Positions 15,971-24,270 are shown, numbered from the stretch's first letter. The stretch is 64,000 nucleotides of DNA from Streptomyces avermitilis MA-4680 = NBRC 14893 (GCF_000009765.2 NC_003155.5:7502001-7566000); one strand, 5' to 3'. Made by a program: numbers and translations. The notes: generated by a model not told the origin, from the letters alone.

Positions 15971-16047
15971 AGGGAGGAGGACATGGGGGGAGAGGGGGGC
16001 GCGGGGGAGGAGGGGGGCACGGGGGAAAGGAGGGGACGCGGGGAGAA
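15971..16047 (+). other. G-rich tract, possible G-quadruplex
   Basis: This 77-bp stretch has almost no pyrimidines on the plus strand and at least seven runs of four to six G (for example at 15985-15990, 15994-15998 and 16013-16017). It lies just past the 3' end of the DUF2293 gene. Such runs could fold as a quadruplex on the plus strand, or in an RNA read rightwards. It encodes no plausible protein. Confidence 0.6.
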
Positions 16048-16065
16048 GTACGCCGGGGAACGGGC

Positions 16066-16809
16066 TCAAGGTGGCGCCCCGCCCCACTCCCGTAACGTCG
16101 CCTCCACCACCCCCGCGATCCGTCGCCGCGCCTCATGCCGCGGCACCCCGCTCATCAGCAGCCGGTCGTACGGCGTCTCCTTGTGCCGCACGGACGCCCG
16201 CACCGCCGAGGCCACCGCCGTCCCCGACAACGCACGCCCCGCAGCGCTGCGCCCGACCCGCCCACTTCCCCGCAGTGACGCATGCGCGGCGATCGCCAAC
16301 GCCCGCTCGGCCGGACAGCGGGGATACAGCCGCCGGATCTCCCGCGCGAAGGCGTCCGTGAACCGTACGTCCTCCGCTGCCCGCCGCCGAGCGTCCCGCA
16401 CCCGGCGCCGCCGCCGCGCCTCCGCGTCGGCCAGACACCGCTCCTCGGCCAGCGCCAGCGCCGCCTCCTCGACTAGCACCCCCTGCCGCTCGTACCGACT
16501 CTTTCGCCGGTTGAACCGAACCACCACCGCCGACAGCCCACTCTCCTCCCGCGACCGCCGAGTCAGCGCGGAGTGCCCCCGCGGCAGAAACACCAGATGC
16601 CCGAGGTCGGCACAGTCCAGACACCGAGGTGCGCCCTCCTCCCACACCAACAGCGAACGCGGCCCGCTCCGACACTCGGCACAGAGGCGTCGCGTGATCG
16701 GCTGAATGACCAGAAGTACCGGCGCGGAACGGCGCAGCCCGCCGTCCCCCCACCCCTCCGCCCCCCACCCCGCCCCCGCCCTCTGTCCCCTCGTCTCGTC
16801 GGCCGTCAT
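16066..16809 (-). CDS. DUF2293 domain protein, TTA-containing
   Basis: About 247 residues. A zinc-ribbon-like N-terminal part (RLCAECRSGP, then GAPRCLDCADLGHLVFLPRG) is followed by ALTRRSREESGLSAVVVRFN and an Arg-rich helix (RRRRRVRDARRRAAEDV). The DUF2293 core is RFTDAFAREIRRLYPRCP, HASLRGSGRVGRSAAGR, RHKETPYDRLLMSGVPRHEAR. The start is uncertain: ATG 16809 is used, but no ribosome site is clear and the first 35 residues look non-conserved. A TTA leucine codon lies near the C-terminus (EATLREW), so full translation may require bldA. The function is unknown; Cys pairs and basic helices suggest nucleic-acid binding. Confidence 0.8.
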   Translation of the reverse strand: MTADETRGQRAGAGWGAEGWGDGGLRRSAPVLLVIQPITRRLCAECRSGPRSLLVWEEGAPRCLDCADLGHLVFLPRGHSALTRRSREESGLSAVVVRFNRRKSRYERQGVLVEEAALALAEERCLADAEARRRRRVRDARRRAAEDVRFTDAFAREIRRLYPRCPAERALAIAAHASLRGSGRVGRSAAGRALSGTAVASAVRASVRHKETPYDRLLMSGVPRHEARRRIAGVVEATLREWGGAPP

Positions 16810-16943
16810 GCCCGCGGCCGGGCCGTCATGTCCGCAACCGGACCGGACCGTCATACCCGCGACCGGGCCGCTCCCCCCGCCCACGGACGCACTCCGCGCC
16901 GGGCTCAGCGCAACGGTCGGCCGGCTCCCTGTCGGCGCGCGGC

Positions 16944-17588
16944 ATGATGGGCGGTGTGCGACTCGAAGCGATCACCTGGGAACGGCTCGGCGACCTCCTC
17001 GCCGACCGTCTGCTCGACCTGAAACCGGACGACGGCAGCCCCTGGCCGCGCATCGCCTTCGACGGAGCCCCGGCCGCCCGCCCCGGCGACCTCGCTCAGC
17101 GGGTGTCCGAGGCGCTGCGCATACGCGGCCGTCCTTCGCTCGTCGTCGGCGCGGCCGACTTCCTGCGCCCCGCCTCGCTGCGGTTCGAGTACGGCCACCG
17201 GGACATCGAGGCCTACTACGACGGCTGGCTCGACACCGGCGCCCTGTGGCGTGAGGTGTTCGGTCCCCTGGAAGCCGGCGGCAGCGGCCGCGTCCTGCCC
17301 GACCTCTGGGACCCGCTCACCGACCGCGCCACCCGCAGCCCCTACGCCCAACTACCGCCCGGCGGTGCCCTGTTGCTGCACGGCCCCCTCCTTCTCCGGC
17401 ACTGGTTCCCCTTCGATCTGACCGTCCACCTACTCCTTTCCCCGGGTGCCCTGCGCCGCCGTACCCCCGAATCCGAGCACTGGACCCTCCCCGCCTACGA
17501 GCGCTACGAGGCCGAGGTGGACCCGGTCGCCGCGGTCGACATCCTGGTACGCGCGGACGACCCCCGGCACCCGGCGTGGCGCGGCTGA
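16944..17588 (+). CDS. Uridine kinase-like protein lacking the P-loop
   Basis: A 214-residue protein related to the nucleoside/uridine kinase group as annotated in Streptomyces. Where a Walker A motif should be, it reads IAFDGAPAARPGDLAQ, without Gly-Lys-Ser/Thr. Later family landmarks remain: SLVVGAADFLRPASLRFEYG, YYDGWLDTGALWREV, VLPDLWDPLTDRATR, GALLLHGPLLL and DILVRADDPRHP. Loss of the P-loop suggests no ordinary ATP-dependent kinase activity. Starts at ATG 16944, ATG 16947 or GTG 16956 are possible. It is divergent from the DUF2293 gene across a stretch with imperfect 20-24-bp repeats (16805-16875). Confidence 0.8.
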   Translation: MMGGVRLEAITWERLGDLLADRLLDLKPDDGSPWPRIAFDGAPAARPGDLAQRVSEALRIRGRPSLVVGAADFLRPASLRFEYGHRDIEAYYDGWLDTGALWREVFGPLEAGGSGRVLPDLWDPLTDRATRSPYAQLPPGGALLLHGPLLLRHWFPFDLTVHLLLSPGALRRRTPESEHWTLPAYERYEAEVDPVAAVDILVRADDPRHPAWRG

Positions 17589-17668
17589 CCGAGCGGATAT
17601 GGCGTGGTCGGCCGAGCCTGTACCCCCAAGACCTTTTGCATGCATGTGCATGTAGTTACTCTGGTCCC

Positions 17669-18064
17669 ATGACACTCTCCTTCGACGACTCGGTCCGCAC
17701 CCTCCTCGACGGCAAGAACTTCGCCGGCGTCGCCACCCTCGGTCCCGACGGCGCTCCCCAGAACTCGGTGGTCTGGATCAAGCGCGAGGGCGACACCGTC
17801 CTCTTCTCCTCGACCGCAGGCCGCCAGAAAGTGCGCAACCTGCGACGGGATCCCCGCATCAGCCTCTCGGTCTTCGACCTCGCCAACCCCTATACCTCGG
17901 TCGAGATCCGCGGCACCGCCGAGATCCTTCCCGACGAGAACAAGCGCCTCCCGTACGAGCTCTCGCACAAATACCTCGGCATCGATCCGCCGGCGGAGAA
18001 GGACGACGAGGTGCGTGTGATCATCCGCGTCGTCCCGCAGAAGATCGTGGGCTTCTCGGCGTAG
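17669..18064 (+). CDS. PPOX-class F420/flavin-dependent oxidoreductase
   Basis: A 131-residue split-barrel protein. FAGVATLGPDGAPQNSVVWI opens the barrel, followed by VLFSSTAGRQKVRNLRRDPR, ISLSVFDLANPYTSVEIRG and a C-terminal VIIRVVPQKIVGF. This matches the pyridoxamine-5'-phosphate-oxidase-like F420-dependent enzymes common in Streptomyces and mycobacteria, which reduce or bind diverse substrates using F420H2 or flavin. ATG 17669 is used. The 40 bp upstream contain the self-complementary gcatgcatgtgcatg and a TAGTTACT that may be a -10. No strong ribosome site is present, so the mRNA may have a very short leader. Confidence 0.87.
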   Translation: MTLSFDDSVRTLLDGKNFAGVATLGPDGAPQNSVVWIKREGDTVLFSSTAGRQKVRNLRRDPRISLSVFDLANPYTSVEIRGTAEILPDENKRLPYELSHKYLGIDPPAEKDDEVRVIIRVVPQKIVGFSA

Positions 18065-18201
18065 GGCCCGGCCCCACCGACGGCCACCCGGAACCACGAA
18101 CCTCCGGGTGCGTACCGCTGCGGACACGGCGAGAATGAAAGGCGCCGGGACTAGCGGTGTGTCCCGCGCCGCGCCGGCCGTCCGGCACCGGGAGGTACTT
18201 C

Positions 18202-18630
18202 ATGACCACCGCCGGAGAAATCATGCACCGTGGTGCCCAGTGGATTCCCGCCCACGAAACCCTGGACCGCGCCGCCCAGCTGATGCGCGAGCTCAACGTC
18301 GGAGCCCTGCCCATCAGCGACGAGAACGAACGGCTCTGCGGCATCCTCACCGACCGCGACATCGTCGTCGGCTGCGTGGCCATGGGGCGCGACCCGGCAC
18401 GGGTGACCGCGGGCGAGATGGCCCAGGGCACCCCGCGCTGGATCGATGCGAGTGCCGACGTCACTGAAGTGCTCGACGAGATGCAGGGGCACCAGATCCG
18501 CCGGCTTCCCGTCATCGAGGACAAGCGCCTCGTCGGCATGATCAGCGAGGCCGACCTGGCCCAGCATCTGACGGACGACCAGATCGCCGTGTGGGTCGAG
18601 AGCGTCTACGCGAGGAGCGTGACGCACTGA
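18202..18630 (+). CDS. Two-CBS-domain protein
   Basis: A 142-residue protein made of a tandem CBS pair. The first repeat covers about residues 8-60 (IPAHETLDRAAQLMRELNVG, ALPISDENERLCGILTDRDI). The second covers about 72-130 (WIDASADVTEVLDEMQGHQI, RRLPVIEDKRLVGMISEADL). CBS pairs bind adenosine nucleotides and act as energy or ligand sensors; stand-alone proteins of this type are abundant in Streptomyces and usually lack a known partner. ATG 18202 is strongly placed with GGGAGG upstream. It converges on corA with a 44-bp gap. Confidence 0.9.
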   Translation: MTTAGEIMHRGAQWIPAHETLDRAAQLMRELNVGALPISDENERLCGILTDRDIVVGCVAMGRDPARVTAGEMAQGTPRWIDASADVTEVLDEMQGHQIRRLPVIEDKRLVGMISEADLAQHLTDDQIAVWVESVYARSVTH

Positions 18631-18674
18631 CCCGGCTGGTCTTCCGGTCCCCAGCCGCCCACTGCCTCGCCGCG

Positions 18675-19802
18675 TCACAGCCAGTCGTTGCGCTTGAAGC
18701 CCCGGTACAGAGTGACGCAGCCCACGGCTATGACGGCCATGACCATCGGGTAGCCGAACCTCCAGTGCAGCTCGGGCATGAACTCGAAGTTCATGCCGTA
18801 CACACCGCACACCATCGTCGGCACCGCGATGAGCGAGGCCCACGCGGTGATCTTCCGCATGTCCTCGTTCTGCGCGACGCTGACCTGCGCGAGATGCGCT
18901 TGCAGGATCGAGTTGAGCAGTTCGTCGAACGCGGCGATCTGCTCGGACACCCGCAGCAGGTGGTCGGAGACGTCCCGGAAGTACGCCTGTATCTCCTGGT
19001 CGATCACTCGGATCGGCCGGGTGGCCAGCTCCTGTACGGGGCGGCTGAGTGGCATCACCGCTCGCTTCAGTTCCAGGAGTTCGCGCTTGAGCTGGTAGAT
19101 GCGTCCCGCGTCGACCCGCGCACCGCTCGCCGCGAACACATCCGTCTCGACCTGGTCGATGTCCTCCTGCACCGCGTCCGTGACGCTCAGATAGTCGTCG
19201 ACGACATGGTCCGCGATCGCATGCAGCACCGCGGCCGGCCCCTTGGCGAGCTGCTGCGGTGTGGCCTCCAGCTCCTCGCGCAGGGGGCCGAGAGAACCAT
19301 GCCGGCCGTGCCGCACCGTGATCACGAAGGCGGGGCCGATGAACACCATGATCTCGCCCGTGTTCACCACCTCACTCGTCGCGGTCAGCTCCGTGTGCTC
19401 GACGTAGCAGACCGTCTTGAAGACCGCGAACAGCGTCTCCCCGTACCGCTCCAGCTTCGGGCGCTGATGAGCCTCCACCGCGTCCTCGACCGCCAGCGGA
19501 TGCAGGTCGAACAGCTCGGCGATGCCCGCGAACTCCTGGTCCGTCGGCTCGTGCAGCCCGAGCCAGACGAAGCCGTCGTCCTTCTTGCGGACCCGCTCCA
19601 CGGCCTCGACCAGATCGTGACCGCCCGGCATCCGTACGCCGTCCTGATACATCACGCAGTTCACCACCGCGGAGCCCAGGGGCGACCTGGCGGGGTGACT
19701 CAGGTCGACCCGCGCACGGCGTTGCGCCAGCCGTGCCACCTTGCGAAGGCCCCCGACCCTGTCGAGGCCTGTGACCTTCCGCAGATTCCCTGCCATGGAC
19801 AT
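18675..19802 (-). CDS. corA: CorA-type magnesium/cobalt transporter
   Basis: A 375-residue inner-membrane cation channel. A large cytoplasmic N-terminal domain includes GFVWLGLHEPTDQEFAGIAE and HPLAVEDAVEAHQRPKLERY. A long stalk helix (QLKRELLELKRAVMPL) follows. Two C-terminal membrane helices flank the signature YGMNFEFMPEL, whose GMN loop forms the pore entry. ATG 19802 has AAGGAG six bases upstream. CorA homopentamers import Mg2+ (also Co2+, Ni2+) down the membrane potential. It is divergent from a methyltransferase gene and converges on the CBS gene. Confidence 0.95.
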   Translation of the reverse strand: MSMAGNLRKVTGLDRVGGLRKVARLAQRRARVDLSHPARSPLGSAVVNCVMYQDGVRMPGGHDLVEAVERVRKKDDGFVWLGLHEPTDQEFAGIAELFDLHPLAVEDAVEAHQRPKLERYGETLFAVFKTVCYVEHTELTATSEVVNTGEIMVFIGPAFVITVRHGRHGSLGPLREELEATPQQLAKGPAAVLHAIADHVVDDYLSVTDAVQEDIDQVETDVFAASGARVDAGRIYQLKRELLELKRAVMPLSRPVQELATRPIRVIDQEIQAYFRDVSDHLLRVSEQIAAFDELLNSILQAHLAQVSVAQNEDMRKITAWASLIAVPTMVCGVYGMNFEFMPELHWRFGYPMVMAVIAVGCVTLYRGFKRNDWL

Positions 19803-19899
19803 CCGGATCTCCTTGCGTGGATCTCTCCGCGCCGCACCTTGCGCCTTCGCGGGCCAGTCTGCCAGTCCGGTTCGAGCGCCGGAAAAGCCTGTGGGAACG

Positions 19900-19926
19900 G
19901 AATGTTCCGCTTCGGTATGGCGGTTG
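19900..19926 (+). promoter_or_regulatory. SigR-like promoter upstream of a methyltransferase gene
   Basis: GGAAT (19900-19904), a 19-base spacer and GTT (19924-19926) match the GGGAAT-N18/19-GTT consensus of SigR, the thiol-oxidative-stress sigma factor of Streptomyces. The direction suits the methyltransferase gene at 20014, leaving a leader of roughly 80 bases. The short motif is easily matched by chance. Confidence 0.4.
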
Positions 19927-20013
19927 TGAGACGACCGTGTGCCGCGATTGTGCGCAGAAGGGCGCGGAGCGTCGCCCCGCACGGACAAGTCGGTCAACTG
20001 GGATGATCTCGTC

Positions 20014-20808
20014 ATGACGCGAACCGACGGGTATCTCCTCGACAACCGGCAGCCCGAGGCGGGGCAGAGTTACGACGCCGTCGCCGCCGTCTTCGACCCC
20101 ACGACGTTCCGGCACATCGAGGGCTTCGGCATCGGGTCCGGCTGGCGCTGCTGGGAAGTCGGCGCAAGCGGCACGTCCGTGATCTCCTGGCTGGCCAAGA
20201 AGGTCGGACCGACGGGGAAGGTTGTCGCGACGGACACCGACACCTCGTGCGCGGCGTCGGCCGCGCGCCATCCGGTCGAGGTGCGCACGCACGACGTGGG
20301 GGTGGAGGAGCCGCCGGGGGAGGGCTTCGACCTCGTGCACGCCCGCCTCGTACTGGTCCATGTTCCGGACCAGGAGCGGGCGTTGCGGTCGATGGTCAAG
20401 GCGCTCCGGCCGGGCGGACGGCTGCTGCTCGAGGACGCCGACCCGGCGCTCCAGCCGCTGCTGTGCCCCGACGAGCACGGCCCCGAGCAGCAGCTGGCGA
20501 ACCGCCTGCGCGACGGATTCCGCTTGCTGCTGGCCGAGCGCGGCGTCGACCTCTCGTACGGTCGTAAGCTCCCTCGCCTGCTCCGTGCGGCAGGTCTGCG
20601 CCGAGTGGAGGCCGACGCGCACTTCCCCGTCACCTCGCCCGCCTGCGCCACCCTCGAGGCCGCGACGATCCGTCAGATCCGGGACCAGCTGGTCTCCTCA
20701 GGCCATGCCACGAACGCGGACATCGACCTCCACCTGGCCAATGTGGCGGCCGGCGCCATGGACCTGGCCACGGCCCCGATGATCTCGGCGTGGGGCCGCA
20801 AGGCGTGA
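20014..20808 (+). CDS. Class I SAM-dependent methyltransferase
   Basis: A 264-residue protein of the Methyltransf_25/UbiE-like type. After DGYLLDNRQPEAGQSYDAVA comes the SAM-binding motif WEVGASGTSVISWLAKKVG, with VVATDTDTSCAAS as the acidic loop. FDLVHARLVLVHVPDQERAL and LRPGGRLLLEDADP then follow. Motif I reads E-V-G-A-S-G rather than the usual D-x-G-x-G-x-G. The substrate is unknown. ATG 20014 has no strong ribosome site (gggatgat upstream). It converges with the PfkB kinase gene, with 42 bp between. Confidence 0.88.
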   Translation: MTRTDGYLLDNRQPEAGQSYDAVAAVFDPTTFRHIEGFGIGSGWRCWEVGASGTSVISWLAKKVGPTGKVVATDTDTSCAASAARHPVEVRTHDVGVEEPPGEGFDLVHARLVLVHVPDQERALRSMVKALRPGGRLLLEDADPALQPLLCPDEHGPEQQLANRLRDGFRLLLAERGVDLSYGRKLPRLLRAAGLRRVEADAHFPVTSPACATLEAATIRQIRDQLVSSGHATNADIDLHLANVAAGAMDLATAPMISAWGRKA

Positions 20809-20850
20809 GGGGCGGGGGGAAGCGTTCCCGGTTCTTCGTCATGCCGCACC

Positions 20851-21795
20851 TCAATCGAGTTTGACCGCACCCCTGTTCTGGCGCGTGCCGCTCGGCGGTC
20901 TCCCGCCCACCCCTGCCACCGCGGCAGCACCCGCCCGGCACCCTTCCGCCGCGGCCTGGGCGGGTTCCACGCCGACCAGGAGGGCCGCGAGGAAGGCGCC
21001 CGTGAAGGCGTCGCCCGCGCCTGTCGTGTCCCGAGGCGTCGCGGGCGTTGCCGGTACCCGCGCCCGGACGGCGCCCGCCTCTGCCACCAGCGCTCCCTCC
21101 GCGCCCTGCTTGGCGACCACCAGGGGAACGTGGCGGCTCAACTTGGCCGCCGCGTCCGCCGGATCGGGCAACCCGGTCAGCAGACAGGCCTCGTCGCGGC
21201 TGGGCAGCAGGACGTCCACCCCCTCGATGAGGGCCAGGAAGCGGTCCACTCCAAGCTCCGCCAGGAACCCCGCCGACGCCGGATCAAGACTCACCGGCAC
21301 CCCACGCGCGCGTGCCGATTCCAACGCCGCCGCCACCAGCGCCCGACTCTGCTCCGAGAACAGCAGATAACCCGACAGATGCAGTCGTACGACACCGTCG
21401 AGCAGCGCGTTCGACCAGTCCCCGGGCGCCAGCCGCAGCGAGGCCCCGCTGTCCGTCAGGAAGGTGCGCTCGGCCGAAGCGCCCGTGTCCACCAGACAGA
21501 TCACCGTTCCTGTCGGCACGTCGGGATCGACGACCAGACGAGGACGTACCCCCGAAGCCGTCAGCTCCCGCTCGTGCCAGGCGGCCCCGTCGGCCCCCAC
21601 CCGCCCGAGCAGCCGTACGTCCGCCCAGCCCCAATGAGCCGCCCAGCAGGCAACGTTGGCGCCCGCGCCACCCGGCACCGTCCGGATGGCGGCGGCCGTG
21701 TCGGTGCCCGACGCGAGCGGCCCCCGGTGCCGCGCGACGACATCAGTGACGACGTCACCGACGACGAGCAGCGCCCCGGCGCCGGGAGCGTTCAT
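20851..21795 (-). CDS. PfkB carbohydrate kinase, probable pseudouridine kinase (PsuK-like)
   Basis: A 314-residue ribokinase-fold enzyme. Signatures are GALLVVGDVVTDVVARH, VPGGAGANVACWAAHWG, and the C-terminal PfkB motif DTTGAGDAFTGAFLAALL with its catalytic Asp. The ATG overlaps the psuG stop codon by four bases (ATGA), so the two are translationally coupled. By context it should phosphorylate pseudouridine to pseudouridine 5'-phosphate, the substrate of PsuG. A general sugar kinase is the alternative, since sequence alone does not define PfkB specificity. Confidence 0.85.
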   Translation of the reverse strand: MNAPGAGALLVVGDVVTDVVARHRGPLASGTDTAAAIRTVPGGAGANVACWAAHWGWADVRLLGRVGADGAAWHERELTASGVRPRLVVDPDVPTGTVICLVDTGASAERTFLTDSGASLRLAPGDWSNALLDGVVRLHLSGYLLFSEQSRALVAAALESARARGVPVSLDPASAGFLAELGVDRFLALIEGVDVLLPSRDEACLLTGLPDPADAAAKLSRHVPLVVAKQGAEGALVAEAGAVRARVPATPATPRDTTGAGDAFTGAFLAALLVGVEPAQAAAEGCRAGAAAVAGVGGRPPSGTRQNRGAVKLD

Positions 21796-22697
21796 GCCCC
21801 GGCCCAGGCCGCCGCGATCCGCCCCGCGAGGCGTACGTTGCCCCGTACCGCCGCCAGGTTGGCGCTCAGCGAGGCACCCTCGGTGTGGCGTACCAGGTAG
21901 TCGAGGAGGAACGGGGTGACCGCCTGGCCCGTGACGCCCTCCGCCTCGCACGCGTGCAGCGCGTCGGCGAGTACGCGCGCGTGGAGCTCGGGATCGAGCT
22001 GTTCGTCCTCGGGGACGGGATGGGCGACGATGAGCGCCGACTCCGGGCCGTCGAGCGCGTCCTGCGCGCGCATGACATCCGCGACCTGCCGCGGCGACCG
22101 AAGCGTCCAGTCCACCGGATACCCGGAGTCGGACAGATAGAAGCCGGGAAAGCGCGCCGTGCCGTACCCGGCCACCGCGACTCCCAGGGTCTCCAGCCGC
22201 TGCAGCGTCGCGGGCACGTCCAGGATGGACTTCACGCCCGCGCACACCACCGTGATCCGGGTGCGTGCCAGCAGTCCCAGGTCGGCCGACTCGTCCTGCG
22301 TCACCGTCCACTCGCGGTGCACCCCGCCGAGACCGCCCGTCGCGAACACCCGTACGCCCGCGAGGGCCGCCAGCAGAGCAGTCGCCGACACCGTGGTCGC
22401 GCCGCTCGCGCCCGCCGCCACCGCGAGCGGCAGATCGCGATGCCCCAGCTTGCGGATCCCGTCCTCGTTGGCGACCCGCTCCAGCTGTTCCTTGTCCAGG
22501 CCGACACGGGGATGCCCGTCGAGCACGGCGATCGTCGCGGGCACGGCACCCTCCTGCCGTACGACGTCCTCCAGCTCCAGAGCGACCTGGAGATTGCGCG
22601 GACGCGGCAGCCCGTGCGCGATGATCGTGGACTCCAGAGCCACCACCGGCCGGTGCGCGGCGAGCGCCTCCCGTACCTCTTCGGACACCACCAGCAC
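21792..22697 (-). CDS. psuG: Pseudouridine-5'-phosphate glycosidase
   Basis: A 301-residue enzyme that splits (or reversibly forms) the C-glycosidic bond of pseudouridine 5'-phosphate, giving uracil and ribose 5-phosphate. Seen: VVALESTIIAHGLPRPRNLQ near the N-terminus with the conserved Glu, LGHRDLPLAVAAGASGATTV, VFATGGLGGVHREW, VVCAGVKSILDVPATLQRLE with the active-site Lys, and GYPVDW. The length equals that of typical PsuG. GTG 22697 is preceded by AGGAGG. It is the first gene of a two-gene operon with the PfkB kinase, a classic pseudouridine degradation pair. Confidence 0.94.
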   Translation of the reverse strand: MLVVSEEVREALAAHRPVVALESTIIAHGLPRPRNLQVALELEDVVRQEGAVPATIAVLDGHPRVGLDKEQLERVANEDGIRKLGHRDLPLAVAAGASGATTVSATALLAALAGVRVFATGGLGGVHREWTVTQDESADLGLLARTRITVVCAGVKSILDVPATLQRLETLGVAVAGYGTARFPGFYLSDSGYPVDWTLRSPRQVADVMRAQDALDGPESALIVAHPVPEDEQLDPELHARVLADALHACEAEGVTGQAVTPFLLDYLVRHTEGASLSANLAAVRGNVRLAGRIAAAWAGA

Positions 22698-22794
22698 GCG
22701 CGCCTCCTGTCTGTCGGTCTTTCCTCATCTCTGGCGGGCGGCGCGCCCGGCCAAACCCTTGCGAGCTGTGGGGGACGGCACCAGCCTGAGGGGT

Positions 22795-23223
22795 ATGACG
22801 GACAACTCGCCACGTCTCGACCATGTCGTCCTCTGGGTACGGGACCCGGTGGCCGCGGCCGACTTCTACGAGAAGACGGTCGGCCTCGAACCCCTTCGGG
22901 TCCCCGGTTTCGCCGCGGGGAAGGACCCGTTCCCCTCGGTGCGCCTCAACGAGGAGACGATCTTCGACCTCGCCCCGCTCTCCCTGGTGGAGCACATGAA
23001 CATGCTCCCTGGGGCCGCCGACAGCGCCGGGCACCCCGTCAACCATGTGTGCCTGTCCCTTCAGAGGGACGATTTCGACGCCCTACGGGCGCGCCTGGAG
23101 GATCGGACGGTCCCGGTCTCGGACTTCTCGTACGACTCCTTCGGCGCCCGGGGAAAGGCCAAGCGCAGCTTCTACTTCCGTGACCCGGACGGCAACGTCT
23201 TCGAGGCACGACACTACGAGTAG
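22795..23223 (+). CDS. VOC (glyoxalase/dioxygenase-fold) family protein
   Basis: A 142-residue vicinal-oxygen-chelate protein. RLDHVVLWVRDPVAAADFYE starts the first beta-alpha-beta unit with a metal-ligand-like His. PVNHVCLSLQRDDFDALRAR starts the second, and YFRDPDGNVFEARHY ends the fold with the conserved Glu. Members include glyoxalase I, bleomycin-type resistance proteins and extradiol dioxygenases; the function cannot be assigned here. ATG 22795 follows GAGGGGT. It is divergent from psuG by 97 bp. Confidence 0.88.
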   Translation: MTDNSPRLDHVVLWVRDPVAAADFYEKTVGLEPLRVPGFAAGKDPFPSVRLNEETIFDLAPLSLVEHMNMLPGAADSAGHPVNHVCLSLQRDDFDALRARLEDRTVPVSDFSYDSFGARGKAKRSFYFRDPDGNVFEARHYE

Positions 23224-23325
23224 GCGCCGGGGGCACCGCATCACCGGGGCCGCCCCGACGCACGGGCAGGGCATGGGTGCGGCCGGTCGCCGGAGGCAGC
23301 GGCCGTCCGGCTAGGGTGACCGGCC

Positions 23326-23688
23326 ATGACCACGAACGCCCAGTCCACCCCGTCCTTCGCCGTCCACATCCCCGACGCGGAACTCGAAGCGGAGCCGCTC
23401 GACCCGGCCCAGATCGTCTCCGGCGCCCCGGTCGTGACGGGCAAGGTGCTGTGGGAATCCGCCGACGGCAAGCAGGTGCGGGGCATCTGGCAGATCACGC
23501 CGGGCGTGGTGACCGACACCGAGGCGAACGAACTCTTCGTGGTCGTGAGCGGCCGCGCCACGATCGAGGTCGAGGGCGGCGCCGTCATCGAGGTCGGACC
23601 GGGCGACGCGGCGGTCCTGCGCGAGGGTGACCGGACGACCTGGACCGTGCACGAGACGCTCCGCAAGGCGTACCACATCAGCCTCTGA
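23326..23688 (+). CDS. Cupin domain protein (Cupin_3)
   Basis: A 120-residue single-cupin protein. The first cupin motif region reads IWQITPGVVTDTEANELFVV, the second IEVGPGDAAVLREGDRTTW. The typical metal-binding His/Glu set is poor: an E in ANELFVV is present, but the usual HxH is absent, as in many Cupin_3 proteins. Function unknown; members often follow amine or ureide catabolism genes, which are not evident here. It converges on ogt with only 21 bp between. Confidence 0.87.
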   Translation: MTTNAQSTPSFAVHIPDAELEAEPLDPAQIVSGAPVVTGKVLWESADGKQVRGIWQITPGVVTDTEANELFVVVSGRATIEVEGGAVIEVGPGDAAVLREGDRTTWTVHETLRKAYHISL

Positions 23689-23709
23689 CGCCCTTCCCCG
23701 TAGAGCTCC

Positions 23710-24264
23710 TCAGAACAGCGGTTCCGGCAGCACCCCTTCGAGCGCCAGCAGCTTCCGCTTGGCCTCCAGCCCGCCGCCGAACCCCCCGATGCCACCGTCG
23801 CTCTCGACCACCCGGTGACACGGGACGACCACCGGCAGCGGATTCGAGCCCATGGCCATGCCCACTGCCTGCGCCGCGCCCGGCTGACCGACCCGCCGGG
23901 CCAGGTCGCCGTACCCCACGACCGCGCCGTACGGCACGCCGGACGCCAGCTCGCGCAGCACCTGGCGGTTGAAGCCGGAGATCAGGGACCAGTCCAAGGG
24001 CAGCTCGAAGTCGCGCCGCTCACCCGCGAAGTACGCCGTCACCTGGCGTATCGCCTCGGCCAGGAACGGGGAGCCGGGATCCTCGACGGGCTCTGAACCG
24101 AGCCGGGACGCGAGCCGCTCCAGCGCCTTGTCGCGCACCGCGTCCGTCGCGTGGAACACCACGTTCACCAGGCCGTCGCCGGTCGCGGCGAGCAGCAGCG
24201 GACCGATGTCCGTGCCGACGACGGCCCACACGACCTGCTGCTCGCTGCGCTCAACACTCTTCAT
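23710..24264 (-). CDS. ogt: Methylated-DNA--protein-cysteine methyltransferase
   Basis: A 184-residue suicide DNA-repair protein that moves the alkyl group from O6-alkylguanine to its own Cys. The active-site PCHRV is at Cys 149 in NPLPVVVPCHRVVESDGGIG, followed by the Asn-poor GFGGGLEAKRKLLALEG. The winged-helix region PYGAVVGYGDLARRVGQPGA carries the arginine-finger-like RR. ATG 24264 is preferred because a DNA-damage promoter motif ends only six bases upstream, implying a leaderless mRNA. It lies downstream of the GDPD gene on the same strand but is separated by a terminator hairpin. Confidence 0.95.
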   Translation of the reverse strand: MKSVERSEQQVVWAVVGTDIGPLLLAATGDGLVNVVFHATDAVRDKALERLASRLGSEPVEDPGSPFLAEAIRQVTAYFAGERRDFELPLDWSLISGFNRQVLRELASGVPYGAVVGYGDLARRVGQPGAAQAVGMAMGSNPLPVVVPCHRVVESDGGIGGFGGGLEAKRKLLALEGVLPEPLF

Positions 24265-24270
24265 GCGCCC

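Noticed and set aside
19895..19909. GGAAC-N5-GTTCC as a LexA site
   Set aside because: Spacing is one base off, and no SOS gene is adjacent; the SigR reading fits better.
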